DNA from: Streptomyces sp. MMBL 11-1
Lineage (GTDB): Bacteria; Actinomycetota; Actinomycetes; Streptomycetales; Streptomycetaceae
Assembly: GCF_028622875.1 (NCBI RefSeq)
Contig: NZ_CP117709.1
Location: 6,451,001-6,515,000, forward strand
Reading direction: 5' to 3'
Length of the DNA stretch: 64,000 bases
Positions 43,894 through 52,976 of this stretch are shown one piece after another (the stretch's first letter is position 1; every line of letters starts with the position of its first letter). A program made the translations under genes and the position numbers. Under the pieces are notes generated by a model, which worked only from the letters and a program-made list of their open reading frames with translations, was not told the origin of the DNA and ran no database searches.

Positions 43894-46470
43894 GTGAGAA
43901 CCACACTCGTCCGCCGAGGTGTGGGTGCCGTTCTGCCCCTGGCTCTGGCCGGGGCGATGAGCGTCGCGCTGCTCGCGCAGCCGGCCCAGGCGCAGCCGAA
44001 CACCCCTTCGGCCGCCACGGCATCGAACGCGTCCCAGCCGTCCCGCCCCGCCGGGTCGGCCGACCCCGCGCCGCAGGCGCAGCAGTCCCCCACCTCGGAC
44101 ACCGGCCACCAGGCCAAGGACCGGTTGAAGGCGTCCCAGCTCCCCCCGCTGAGCGCCGACAAGTCCCCCCTGAAGGAGGCCTACGGGGAGCACGACGCCC
44201 CGTCGAAGCAGAGTGCCGGCAAGACGTCCTCGGCGAAGGCGGCCGCCGCGTGCGACCCGGCCGACTTCACCGGACGCACCGGAAGCGAGCTGGTGCGCTT
44301 CATCAGGGCGTCCACCACGGACTGCGTGAACACCCTGTTCGGCCTGACCGGCAGCAACGCCCAACTGGCCTTCCGCGAAGCCCAGATGACCTCCGTGGCC
44401 TACGCGCTGCGCGACAACGCCGCCTACTACCCGGGTGACGGCAGCACCGGCATCCCGCAGCTCGTGCTGTACCTCCGCGCCGGGTACTACGTGCAGTGGT
44501 ACAACCCGGACGTCGTCGGACCGTACGGGCCCACCCTCCGGACCGCCATCCGCTCGGGCCTCGACGCGTTCTTCGCCAGCCCCCGGTCGCGCGATGTCAC
44601 CGACGACAACGGCGACACGCTCTCCGAGGCCGTCATCCTGATCGACAGCGCCCAGGAGAACGCCCGGTACATCGCCGTCGTCAAGCGGATGCTGGCCGCC
44701 TACGACTCCTCCTGGAACGCGTCCTCACGGATGCTCGCCGCGCTCAACAACGTGTACACGGTGACCTTCCGGGGCCACCAGGTGCCCGCGTTCGTCAGCG
44801 CCGTCGAGTCGGACCCGAGCCTCATCGACTCGCTGCACCGCTTCGCCGCCGACCACCTCACGCTGCTGGAGGGCGACCACGCGTACCTGACCTCCAACGC
44901 CGGACGGGAACTGGGCCGCTTCCTCCAGCACGCGAGCCTGCGGGGCAAGGTCCGGCCGCTGGCCACCGCCCTGCTCCGGGACACCTCCATCACCGGCCCC
45001 ACCGCCCCGCTCTGGGTGGGCATAGCGGAGATGGCCGACTACTACGACAAGGCGAACTGCGCCACGTACGGCGTCTGCGACCTCCAGGAGCGCCTGAAGC
45101 GCGAGGTCCTGCCGGTCCGCCACACCTGTAGCCCCAGCATCCGCATCCTGGCCCAGCAGATGACGTCCGCCGAACTGAGCGCCAGCTGCACCAGCCTCAT
45201 CGAGCAGGACGCCTACTTCCACCGGATCGCCAAGGACAACGGCCCGGTCGCCGACGACAACAACACCGCCATCGAGGTGATCGCCTACGACTCCAGCGCC
45301 GACTACCAGACCTACGCCGGCGCGATGTACGGGATCGACACCAACAACGGCGGCATGTACCTGGAGGGCGACCCCTCCGTCGTGGGCAACCAGCCCCGCT
45401 TCATCGCCTACGAGGCCGAATGGCTCCGGCCGGACTTCCACATCTGGAACCTCAACCACGAGTACACCCACTACCTCGACGGCCGCTACACCATGTACGG
45501 CGACTTCGCCGACAACATGACCACCCCCACCATCTGGTGGGTCGAGGGCTTCGCGGAGTACATCTCCTACCACTACCGCGAGGAGCCCTACACCGCGGCG
45601 ATGACCGAGGCGGGCAAGGGCACCTACGCGCTGAGCACCCTGTTCAGCACCGACTACAGCCACGACACCACACGGGTGTACCGCTGGGGCTACCTCGCCG
45701 TGCGGTACATGCTGGAGAAGCGCCCCGCCGACCTGGACAAGGTGCTCGCCCACTACCGCGCCGGCGAGTGGAGCGCCGCCCGCACCTACCTCACCAGCAC
45801 CATCGGCACCCGCTACGACAGCGACTGGAGGACCTGGCTCGCCGCCTGCGCCGCCGGTGACTGCGGTGGCGGCGGCCAGCCGGGCAACAAGGCCCCCACC
45901 GCCGAGTTCACCGCCGAGGTCAAGGACCTGACGGTCACCCTCACCGACCGCTCCACCGACGCCGACGGCACCATCGCCTCCCGCTCCTGGGACTTCGGCG
46001 ACGGCACCACCTCCACGCAGACCAGCCCCGCCAAGACCTACCGCGCCGCGGGCAGCTACACCGTCCGCCTGACCGTGACCGACGACAAGGGCGCCACGGC
46101 CACCACCACCCGGACGGTCACCGTGACGGGCTCCACCGTCGGCGAGTGCACAGCCTCGGACATCCGCGTGCTGGGCAAGAACTGCCGCCGCAGCAACCTC
46201 TCCGCCACCACCGGCAACTACGCCTACCACTACCTCTACATCCCGGCCGGCACCACCCAGCTGAAGATCACCGTCAGCGGAGGCACCGGCGACGCCGACC
46301 TCTACTACAGCAACGCCAACTGGGCGACCACCGGCGCCCACACCAACCGGGCCACCGGTGCCGGCAACTCCCACACCCTGACCATCAGCAACCCGCCGTC
46401 CGGCGCCAACTACATCAGCCTCCACGCGGCGGCCGCCTTCAGCGGGGCCACCGTCACCACCGAGTACTGA
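43894..46470 (+). CDS. Secreted M9-family collagenase with PKD and PPC domains
   Basis: 858 residues. The GTG at 43894 has GGGAGGAAAA directly before it. A signal peptide (RRGVGAVLPLALAGAMSVALLAQPAQA) ends near residue 30, followed by a Pro/Ser/Gln-rich linker. The collagenase activator and catalytic parts span about 115-660. The zinc site is HEYTH near residue 522, with the third ligand Glu in WWVEGFAEYIS about 28 residues on. A PKD domain (about 664-750, SWDFGDGTTS) and a PPC domain (about 752-858, DADLYYS) follow and should bind fibrils. It would cleave collagen to peptides for the adjacent transporter. Confidence 0.95.
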   Translation: MRTTLVRRGVGAVLPLALAGAMSVALLAQPAQAQPNTPSAATASNASQPSRPAGSADPAPQAQQSPTSDTGHQAKDRLKASQLPPLSADKSPLKEAYGEHDAPSKQSAGKTSSAKAAAACDPADFTGRTGSELVRFIRASTTDCVNTLFGLTGSNAQLAFREAQMTSVAYALRDNAAYYPGDGSTGIPQLVLYLRAGYYVQWYNPDVVGPYGPTLRTAIRSGLDAFFASPRSRDVTDDNGDTLSEAVILIDSAQENARYIAVVKRMLAAYDSSWNASSRMLAALNNVYTVTFRGHQVPAFVSAVESDPSLIDSLHRFAADHLTLLEGDHAYLTSNAGRELGRFLQHASLRGKVRPLATALLRDTSITGPTAPLWVGIAEMADYYDKANCATYGVCDLQERLKREVLPVRHTCSPSIRILAQQMTSAELSASCTSLIEQDAYFHRIAKDNGPVADDNNTAIEVIAYDSSADYQTYAGAMYGIDTNNGGMYLEGDPSVVGNQPRFIAYEAEWLRPDFHIWNLNHEYTHYLDGRYTMYGDFADNMTTPTIWWVEGFAEYISYHYREEPYTAAMTEAGKGTYALSTLFSTDYSHDTTRVYRWGYLAVRYMLEKRPADLDKVLAHYRAGEWSAARTYLTSTIGTRYDSDWRTWLAACAAGDCGGGGQPGNKAPTAEFTAEVKDLTVTLTDRSTDADGTIASRSWDFGDGTTSTQTSPAKTYRAAGSYTVRLTVTDDKGATATTTRTVTVTGSTVGECTASDIRVLGKNCRRSNLSATTGNYAYHYLYIPAGTTQLKITVSGGTGDADLYYSNANWATTGAHTNRATGAGNSHTLTISNPPSGANYISLHAAAAFSGATVTTEY

Positions 46471-46488
46471 CCCGCCGCTTCATCCCCC

Positions 46489-46523
46489 GGCCGGGGTCGG
46501 CGCCATCGGCGCCGGCCCCGGCC
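46489..46523 (+). terminator. Long GC hairpin after the collagenase
   Basis: GGCCGGGG-tc-GGCGCC (46489-46504) pairs with GGCGCC-g-GCCCCGGCC (46508-46523), an almost continuous stem with a 3-base loop, 18 bp after the stop. Confidence 0.8.
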
Positions 46524-46695
46524 CGGCCGTGTCTCCCGCGACCCGGACACGAGCCCGGCAGTGCTCGGCGGTGGACGTCCAACGGGTCCTGGGGGCGGGC
46601 GATCGTCGGCCGAAGGGCGTTGTCAGTGCCTCCCCATAGAGTCGGAAGCACCACTCGGGGGAGCACCGGGGAGCACTGGACGAAGGAGCAGAACC

Positions 46696-47754
46696 ATGTC
46701 CGCCAACAGGATCCAGCACAAGGTGAATCACGTCGCTCTGGTCGTGGACGCCTCGGGTTCCATGTACCAGCACCAGAGTCAGCTCATCCGTGTCGTGGAC
46801 GAGTTCGTGGCGGGGCTGAAGGCCGAGTCGGACAGCCTCGGCCATGAGACGCGGATCAGCCTCTACTCCTTCGACCACCGGGTGGAGAACCTGGTCTGGG
46901 ACATGGACGTGAAGCACCTTCCGTCCATGCGAGGGCTCTACAAGGTCAACAACGGCGCCACCGCCCTCATCGAGGCCTCACTGAAGTCCCTGGACGACCT
47001 GGGGCACATCTGGGAGGAGTACGGCGAGCACAGCTTCCTCCAGATCGTCGTGACGGACGGCGAGGAGAACGCCTCGGGCGGGGACCGCAGGCACGACGGC
47101 GACATGACCATCCTCGGCCCCTGGCTCGACCGGATCACCGCGAAGATGAACGGGCTCCCGGGGCACTGGACCTCCGCGATCCTCGTTCCGAACTCCCTGG
47201 CGAAGCGCACCGCCCAGAACTACGGCTTCCCGGCCGGCAACATCGCCATCTGGGACGCGGACTCCCAGAAGGGCGTCGAGGACGCGATCGGCACCGTGCG
47301 CGCCGCCGCCACCAGCTTCCTGCGCGGTCGCGAGCAGGGCGTGCGCGGCACGAAGAACCTGTTCGCCGTCGGCCAGGACATATCGGTCGACGACGTGCGG
47401 GCCAACCTCGAACCGGTCGCGGCCGACAAGTACCGGCTGCTGAAGGTCGACAAGGAGATGGAGATCCGCGCCTTCGTCGACTCGCATCCGGGCGTCACCT
47501 ACGAACGCGGCTCCTGCTACTACCAGTTGGGCACCCGGGTGCAGGTGCAGCCCGACAAGGAGGTCATCGTCGTCGAGAAGGACACCGACCGCGCCTATAC
47601 GGGCGAGGCGGCGCGGAACCTGCTGTTCGGCGCCGGGGTCCGGGGGACCGTCTCCGTGAAGGCCGGCAACAACCCCAAGCTGGAGGTCTATGTGCAGAGC
47701 CGTTCGGTGAACAGGAAGCTCAAGGCCGATACGCGCCTGCTGATCATGCTCTGA
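46696..47754 (+). CDS. VWA-domain protein
   Basis: 352 residues. A von Willebrand A domain occupies about 10-205 with an intact metal-binding MIDAS start D-A-S-G-S (VVDASGSMY), a later Thr in NNGATALI and Asp in VTDGEEN. The C-terminal part (about 210-350) is mixed beta with no recognised family. No signal peptide, so cytoplasmic. ATG at 46696 has AAGGAGCAG upstream. It stands alone, separated from the collagenase by a terminator. Function unknown. Confidence 0.8.
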   Translation: MSANRIQHKVNHVALVVDASGSMYQHQSQLIRVVDEFVAGLKAESDSLGHETRISLYSFDHRVENLVWDMDVKHLPSMRGLYKVNNGATALIEASLKSLDDLGHIWEEYGEHSFLQIVVTDGEENASGGDRRHDGDMTILGPWLDRITAKMNGLPGHWTSAILVPNSLAKRTAQNYGFPAGNIAIWDADSQKGVEDAIGTVRAAATSFLRGREQGVRGTKNLFAVGQDISVDDVRANLEPVAADKYRLLKVDKEMEIRAFVDSHPGVTYERGSCYYQLGTRVQVQPDKEVIVVEKDTDRAYTGEAARNLLFGAGVRGTVSVKAGNNPKLEVYVQSRSVNRKLKADTRLLIML

Positions 47755-47780
47755 CCTCGTCCGGTGTCCCGGTCCGTGGT

Positions 47781-48431
47781 TCAGCCCGAGGCCGCCGGTG
47801 CGGAGGTGTCCGTCGCGACCGAAACGGCGAGCAGGCCCAGGGCGGTGCCCATCAGGTAGCGCTGGGCGCGGAGCCAGGAGGGGCGGCGGGCGAGGAAGAC
47901 GGCGATGGCCCCCGCCGCCAGGACGATGCCCAGGTTGACGGTGAGCGCCACCGCGATCTGGACGGAGCCCAGCACGAAGCCCTGGAGGAGGATGTTTCCC
48001 GCCTCCAGGCTGATGAACTGCGGGATGAGGGAGAGGTACATGATGGCGATCTTCGGATTGAGCAGATTCGTCATCAGGCCCATCGTGAACAGCCTGCGCG
48101 GGGAGTCGCGCGGCATGTCCTCATCGGGGGCGAAGACGGACACGCCCCCGGGCCGCAGCGCGGCCCAGGCCAGATAGGCCAGATAGCCCGCGCCGGCCAG
48201 CTTCACGGCCACGTACAGCTCGGGCACCGCCAGGAAGACCACCGACAGGCCGAGATTCGTGGCCAGCAGATAGACCAGGAACCCCACGGCCACGCCGCCC
48301 AGGGACACCACTCCCGCACGCCGCCCCTGGGTGATGCTCCGGGAGACGAGATAGATCATGTTCGGACCCGGGGTGAGCACCATGCCCAGGGCAACCAGCG
48401 CGACCCCCAGCACCCCGCTCGGCTCAACCAT
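47781..48431 (-). CDS. LysE-family amino-acid exporter
   Basis: 216 residues with about six TMs. The family motif GMVLTPGPNMIYLVSRSITQGRRAGVVSLGG is at about 16-46, and NPKIAIMYLSLIPQF is near the middle. LysE/RhtB proteins export amino acids or related small molecules. It is divergent from a MocR-type regulator, with the palindrome at 48546-48564 between them, so exporter control by PLP or amino-acid state is likely. Confidence 0.92.
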   Translation of the reverse strand: MVEPSGVLGVALVALGMVLTPGPNMIYLVSRSITQGRRAGVVSLGGVAVGFLVYLLATNLGLSVVFLAVPELYVAVKLAGAGYLAYLAWAALRPGGVSVFAPDEDMPRDSPRRLFTMGLMTNLLNPKIAIMYLSLIPQFISLEAGNILLQGFVLGSVQIAVALTVNLGIVLAAGAIAVFLARRPSWLRAQRYLMGTALGLLAVSVATDTSAPAASG

Positions 48432-48545
48432 GCTCGTCCGCCGCTCTGTTCCTGGGGCGCCGGATGGTCCGGCCGCCGCGTACCGATCGCTCGGCTCGGT
48501 GCAATCGGAGTCTAGGTTCGCCCTTCTTCTCGGTTCAATAGATGA

Positions 48546-48564
48546 CATTGCACTCGGTGTAATG
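48546..48564. promoter_or_regulatory. Palindromic MocR operator candidate
   Basis: CATTGCACTCGGTGTAATG: arms CATTnCAC and GTGnAATG around a TCG centre. It lies 38 bp before the MocR start and 115 bp before the LysE start. Confidence 0.65.
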
Positions 48565-48601
48565 CTGTGCTTCGATGCCGTTCACCAGGGAGGTGGAGCC
48601 C

Positions 48602-49945
48602 GTGAAGGATTTCCGGTCCGTCGCCGACGCCGTGGCGGCGGAGATCGCGGCCGGTCGGCTCCGGGAGGGGGAACGGCTGCCTCCGCAGCGGGAGTTCGCC
48701 CGGCGGCACGCCATCGCCGACTCCACCGCCGCCCGCGTCTACCGCGAACTGGCCCGCCGGGGCCTCACCGTCGGCCAGGTCGGCCGAGGCACGTTCGTCA
48801 GGGAAGCGCCCGGCGCTCCCGCCCCCGCGCCCGCGCTGTCCGAGCCCGCGGACAGCCGGGTCGACCTGGAGCTCAACCACCCCGTCGTCCCCGAGCAGGC
48901 CGGGCTGCTCGCCGCCGGCCTGGAGAAGCTGGTGCGCTCCGGCCATCTGGAGTCGGTGCTCCGCCCGGTCGGGGCCGCCGGTACCCCCGCCGCCCGCGAG
49001 GCGGCCGCCGACCTCCTCACGCGCGGGCGATGGCGGCCCGACCCGGAGCGGATCCTGTTCGCCGGGAACGGCCGGCAGGCCCTCTCCGCTGCCGTCGCCG
49101 CGCTGACCCGGCCGGGCGCCCGGCTGGGTGTCGAGGAGTTCACCTATCCGGTGCTGAAGTCCATCGCCGCCCGGCTCGGCGTCACCCTCGTTCCCCTGGC
49201 CATTGACGAGGACGGCCTGGTCCCGGAGGCGGTGGAGGAGGCGCACCGGGCGGATCCGCTGCACGCCGTCTACGTACAGCCGGTCCTCCACAACCCGCTG
49301 TCCCTCACCATGCCCGCGCGGCGGCTCGACCACCTGGCCGATGTACTGCTGACCTCCGGTATCTCTGCGGTCGAGGACGCCGTCTGGGCCTTCCTGAGGG
49401 ACGATCTGCCGCCGCTCGCCTCGCGGGCCGCCGAGCGGACCGTCCTCGTCGACAGCCTCTCCAAACGTCTCTCCCCGGGGCTGTCCCTCGGGTTCGCCGT
49501 CGCCCCCGAGGCGATGGCGGGCCGGGTCGCGGGCGCCCTGCGCTCCGGAGGGTGGACGCCCATGAGGTTTCCCCTGGAGGCGATGGTGCGGTGGCAGGAG
49601 GACGGGGTCGTCGCCACGCTCGTACGGGCGAAGCAGCGGGAGGCCGGGGCGCGGCAGGAGCTCGCCCACCGCCACCTCGGCGACTTCCGCACCCGCGGCG
49701 CCCCCTCCTCGTACTACCGCTGGTGGGAGCTGCCCAGCCCTTGGCGCGCGGACACCTTCGTCGCCGCCGCCGCACGGCACGGCATCGCGGTGACCCCGGC
49801 AGCGGCGTTCTCCGCGGGCCGCCCCCGGGGCCCGCAGGCGGTCCGCCTCGGCCTGGCCTCACCCACTCGGGAGGTCCTCTCCCGGGCCCTCGCGACCCTC
49901 GCCGACCTCGCCCGGTCGGCGCCGGACGAGTTCGCGGGGGAGTGA
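48602..49945 (+). CDS. MocR-type (GntR-HTH plus aminotransferase) regulator
   Basis: 447 residues from the GTG at 48602, which has GGGAGGTGGA at 48588-48597; the ATG at 48575 gives nine more residues but no good ribosome site. A GntR winged HTH spans about 1-70 (AAEIAAGRLREGERLPPQREFARRHAIADSTAARVYRELARRGL). An aminotransferase-like domain follows with the PLP lysine in DSLSKRLSPGLSLGF. MocR proteins sense PLP with amino acids. It most likely controls lysE. Confidence 0.9.
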   Translation: MKDFRSVADAVAAEIAAGRLREGERLPPQREFARRHAIADSTAARVYRELARRGLTVGQVGRGTFVREAPGAPAPAPALSEPADSRVDLELNHPVVPEQAGLLAAGLEKLVRSGHLESVLRPVGAAGTPAAREAAADLLTRGRWRPDPERILFAGNGRQALSAAVAALTRPGARLGVEEFTYPVLKSIAARLGVTLVPLAIDEDGLVPEAVEEAHRADPLHAVYVQPVLHNPLSLTMPARRLDHLADVLLTSGISAVEDAVWAFLRDDLPPLASRAAERTVLVDSLSKRLSPGLSLGFAVAPEAMAGRVAGALRSGGWTPMRFPLEAMVRWQEDGVVATLVRAKQREAGARQELAHRHLGDFRTRGAPSSYYRWWELPSPWRADTFVAAAARHGIAVTPAAAFSAGRPRGPQAVRLGLASPTREVLSRALATLADLARSAPDEFAGE

Positions 49946-49970
49946 GGGGGCGGCCCCCGACGGCGTCCGG

Positions 49971-50405
49971 TCAGGCAGTCGACGCCGTCATTCGCCGCAG
50001 CCCCGTGTACTGGAGCGCGGTGTAGACCGTCACGATCAGGGCGCCGATCAGCAGGAACACCACCCCGAACCCGTTGAGCGGCACGAAGTCGGCGAAGGCC
50101 GTCACCACGCACCCGACCGCGCACAGGGCGTTCACCGCGACGACGGTCCTGGCCAGGGCGGGCGGGATCACCGGGTAGCCGGCGATCAGGGCGAGGCAGG
50201 CCGCCCCGCCGATCTGGAAGATTCCGAACGCCACGGCGAAGGACACCGGCATCCCCGTCGCGGAGCCGAGCGGCCCGGCGGCAGCGACCAGCACGACGCC
50301 CATCACGGCGGTGCTCACGCTGTCGACGCGCAGCACCAGGCGGAGGAACCGGTCGGCGTCCCGCGCGGGGGCCACTGTCGCGGACGGGGTGAGGGTGTAC
50401 GTCAT
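49971..50405 (-). CDS. Hypothetical membrane protein, four TMs
   Basis: 144 residues. A polar N-terminal 20 residues are followed by four hydrophobic segments: VDSVSTAVMGVVLVAAAGPLG, VSFAVAFGIFQIGGAACLALIAG, TVVAVNALCAVGCVVTAFADFV and VVFLLIGALIVTVYTALQY. The layout resembles small membrane proteins found beside MmyB-type regulators. It is divergent from that regulator (116 bp between starts) and is presumably its target. Confidence 0.75.
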   Translation of the reverse strand: MTYTLTPSATVAPARDADRFLRLVLRVDSVSTAVMGVVLVAAAGPLGSATGMPVSFAVAFGIFQIGGAACLALIAGYPVIPPALARTVVAVNALCAVGCVVTAFADFVPLNGFGVVFLLIGALIVTVYTALQYTGLRRMTASTA

Positions 50406-50521
50406 CTCGGATCTCCTTCGGCCGGTGGGGTCGGTGACACCGTGCCACGCCCAGGGGGCCGTACTCCATGACCTCCCAGGTCATGGACGCGTGGCCGGCG
50501 GCCCGCGGATACGGTGAGGTC

Positions 50522-51337
50522 ATGGAGACCGAAGAACCGCCCCGGGTAGGCCTGTTGCTCCGGGAGTGGCGCCGCCGCCGCAAGCTCAGCCAGCTCGACC
50601 TGGCGCTGCGGGCCGATTCCTCGACCCGGCACCTGTCCTGCGTGGAGACGGGCCGTGCCCGGCCGAGCCGGGAGATGGTCCTCCGGCTCGCCGAGCACCT
50701 CGACGTCCCGCTGCGGGACCGCAACGGCCTGCTGGTGGCCGCCGGTTACGCACCCGCGTACCGGGAGTCGCCGCTCGACAGCGAGCGGATGGCCATGGTC
50801 CGCTCCGCTGTCCGGGCGATGCTGGCCGGCCACGAGCCGTACCCCGCCGCCGCGATCGACCGGATCTGGAACATCGTCGACCGCAACGACGCGATGTCCC
50901 TCCTGCTCGGCACCGTACCGCCGCATCTGACGGAGTCGGGCGGCAACGTGATGCGGCTGATCCTCCACCCGGAGGGCCTCGCCTCCCAGTGCCTGAACTT
51001 CGCCCAGGTCCGTGCCCATGCCCTCGGTAGGCTGCGGCACCAGGTCGACACCACCGGCCACCGCGATCTGCGGGAGCTGTACGAGGAGGTGTCCGCCTAC
51101 CCGGCCCCGCCGGACCTCGACGCCGACCCCGGCCCGGTGGACCCGACGGGCATCGTCGTGCCGTTGCGTATCCGCACGCCGCTCGGCGACATGGCGTTCT
51201 TCAGCACGATCGCCACCTTCGGGGCGCCCGCCGACGTGACTCTCTCGGAACTCGCCGTGGAGTCGTTCTTCCCGATGGACGAGCAGACGGACACCTTGCT
51301 GCGTGCCCTGGCGGCGATGGGTGGCGAGGGTCAGTGA
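50522..51337 (+). CDS. XRE-family regulator with MmyB-like ligand domain
   Basis: 271 residues from the ATG at 50522; an in-frame start 54 bp earlier is possible. The N-terminal HTH_XRE is LLREWRRRRKLSQLDLALRADSSTRHLSCVETGRARPSREMVLRLAEHL (about 10-60). The rest matches the MmyB-type PAS-like fatty-acid/ligand domain (AIDRIWNIVDRNDAMSLLLG, GGNVMRLILHPEGL). Usual role: repress a divergent oxidoreductase or membrane gene, here the four-TM protein. Confidence 0.88.
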   Translation: METEEPPRVGLLLREWRRRRKLSQLDLALRADSSTRHLSCVETGRARPSREMVLRLAEHLDVPLRDRNGLLVAAGYAPAYRESPLDSERMAMVRSAVRAMLAGHEPYPAAAIDRIWNIVDRNDAMSLLLGTVPPHLTESGGNVMRLILHPEGLASQCLNFAQVRAHALGRLRHQVDTTGHRDLRELYEEVSAYPAPPDLDADPGPVDPTGIVVPLRIRTPLGDMAFFSTIATFGAPADVTLSELAVESFFPMDEQTDTLLRALAAMGGEGQ

Positions 51338-51555
51338 CGGGACGCTCCCGAGCCTGAGCGAGGCCCTCCGTGCGGGTGAGCGCGGAAGGCCCGGCCGTCG
51401 GTCCGCATCTGCTGTGCCCGCAACCGGCCCGCCTGCTCGATCAGCAGCCCGTCCGCGTTCTCGGTGGGTCCGCGACGCCCGCGCCGGACCAGCACCACCG
51501 CGCACCACACGGCCGCCCCGCCCAGTCCAGCCATCAGTGCGACGAACGCCCCCAT
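51331..51555 (-). CDS. Small single-TM membrane protein
   Basis: 74 residues: one TM (VALMAGLGGAAVWCAVVLV, about 5-22), then a positively charged stop R-R-G-R-R and a polar, His/Gly-rich tail. It overlaps the end of the XRE gene by 7 bp on the opposite strand. Ribosome site weak. No family recognised; plausible but not certain. Confidence 0.5.
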   Translation of the reverse strand: MGAFVALMAGLGGAAVWCAVVLVRRGRRGPTENADGLLIEQAGRLRAQQMRTDGRAFRAHPHGGPRSGSGASRH

Positions 51556-51642
51556 GGAATCCCGCTCTCATCCGCTTCGGTCGGACCCGTGCGTGTGATT
51601 CTTTCTGTCCTCGTTCCCCTGCCGCAAGGCCGCCCCTCGGTT

Positions 51643-51670
51643 GACTTCATACCCCTGGGGGGTATCTTGG
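51643..51670 (+). promoter_or_regulatory. Copper-responsive promoter with CsoR-like operator
   Basis: TTGACT (51643-51648) and TATCTT (51665-51670) are spaced 16 bp. The spacer contains the palindrome ATACCCCTGGGGGGTAT (51651-51667), which matches the known CsoR operator form TACCC...GGGTA. A bound repressor would cover the spacer and be released by Cu(I). Confidence 0.8.
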
Positions 51671-51715
51671 GTGGTGAGTGGTCGCGCCTCGGCGACCTCG
51701 ACGAGGGAGTGGGTC

Positions 51716-52687
51716 ATGCAAACCGGTCTCAAGATCACGGCCTTCGCCGCAGGGCTCGCGGCGACCTTCGGGTCGGCGTACGCGGTGGGCGGGGCGCTGG
51801 ATCCCGCCGTCGCCGCCAAGGAGTCGTCCCATCAGGACGGTCATGGCGCGAAGGACCGCCCGGCCATGGAGAAGGGGGCGGAGCGGAAGGGTGCGGGGGA
51901 GGACCCGGAGCTGCCCGGCGGTCTGCAGATCTCCCAGGGGGGCTACACCCTCGATCTCGCCACCCCGCGCGTGGAGGCGGGCGAGCCCGCCGAGCTGCGC
52001 TTCGCCGTCGTGGACGAGGGCACCTCCCGCAAGGTGACGGCGTTCCGCCGTGAGCACGACAAGGAACTGCACCTGATCGTGGCGTCGAGCGATCTCACCA
52101 TCTACCGGCACCTGCACCCCGAGCGGGCCGCCGACGGCACCTGGGCCACCCCCGTCGAGCTCCCCGAGGCCGGCGGCTACCGGATCTTCGCCGACTTCAC
52201 CCCGGACGTGAAGAACGCCGAGGGCATCACCCTGGGCGCGGACCTCGCCGTATCGGGCGACGCGCGCCCCGAGGCGCTGCCGGACGCCGAGCGGACGGTG
52301 ACCGTCGACGGGTACGAGGTGACGCTCGACGGTGCGCTGCGCTCCGGCGCGGGCAGCGAGCTCAAGCTGGAGGTCGAGAAGGACGGCAAGCCGGTCACCG
52401 ACCTCCAGCCCTACCTCGGCGCGTACGGCCACCTCGTCGCGCTGCGCGCCGGTGACCTGGCATATCTCCACGTCCACCCGAACGGCGAGCCGGGCGACGG
52501 GCGGACGAAGCCCGGGCCCGAGGTCTCCTTCACCGCGACGGCCCCGAGCAAGGGGGCCTACCGCCTCTTCCTCGACTTCCGGCACGAGGGGAAGGTCCGT
52601 ACGGCCGCCTTCACCGTGCACGCCGGGGGAGCGGCGGCCGGGGAGCCCGTGCCGGAGGGCGAGGAGTCCGCCGAGCACGGGCACTGA
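51716..52687 (+). CDS. Secreted His-containing protein under a copper-type promoter
   Basis: 323 residues. A signal peptide (LKITAFAAGLAATFGSAYAVGGA) is followed by a His/Lys/Glu-rich linker. Two similar beta-rich modules follow: the first has LIVASSDLTIYRHLHPERAADGTW and GGYRIFADF (about 115-165), the second has LVALRAGDLAYLHVHPNGE and GAYRLFLDF (about 240-290), each with an H-x-H pair. The C-terminus ends EHGH. Paired HxH motifs, the acidic/His tails and the CsoR-like operator together suggest periplasm-side copper binding. The family name is not known to me, and metal choice is inferred. Confidence 0.75.
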   Translation: MQTGLKITAFAAGLAATFGSAYAVGGALDPAVAAKESSHQDGHGAKDRPAMEKGAERKGAGEDPELPGGLQISQGGYTLDLATPRVEAGEPAELRFAVVDEGTSRKVTAFRREHDKELHLIVASSDLTIYRHLHPERAADGTWATPVELPEAGGYRIFADFTPDVKNAEGITLGADLAVSGDARPEALPDAERTVTVDGYEVTLDGALRSGAGSELKLEVEKDGKPVTDLQPYLGAYGHLVALRAGDLAYLHVHPNGEPGDGRTKPGPEVSFTATAPSKGAYRLFLDFRHEGKVRTAAFTVHAGGAAAGEPVPEGEESAEHGH

Positions 52688-52930
52688 GCGCGGCCTGTCC
52701 GTCCCGGGCGGGCCGCATAACGATCGGCACACGGGCGGAGCCCGTACGGGCGGGAGGGGTCCACCGGCGGTCCCGGCGAGCAACAGCCCTGTCCCCGGGG
52801 GCAGTCCACGGATCTGCTCCGCCCCGGGGCGGCGTGCCGAGGAGGGGCGTGAGGCCCGCCGGGCCCGCTGCGCGGCCCTGGTGACCCGTGCTGCGGGAGG
52901 GGGGCTTGTTGAGACGGCGAGACCTCTGGC

Positions 52931-52949
52931 TTAGGCTTGCCTAACCTTC
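52931..52949. promoter_or_regulatory. DmdR/IdeR-type iron box
   Basis: TTAGGCTTGCCTAACCTTC, 28 bp before the binding-protein start, matches the actinobacterial iron box (TTAGGTTAGGCTAACCTAA type) over its core. It should repress the iron-uptake genes when iron is plentiful. Confidence 0.88.
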
Positions 52950-52976
52950 ATTGCCCGGTCAACCTGAGGACCCTCC

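Noticed and set aside
48546..48564. TGACATTGCAC at 48544-48553 as a fifth site of the collagen-island GntR regulator.
   Set aside because: It is part of a different, well-centred palindrome in the lysE/MocR gap, so MocR is the simpler owner.
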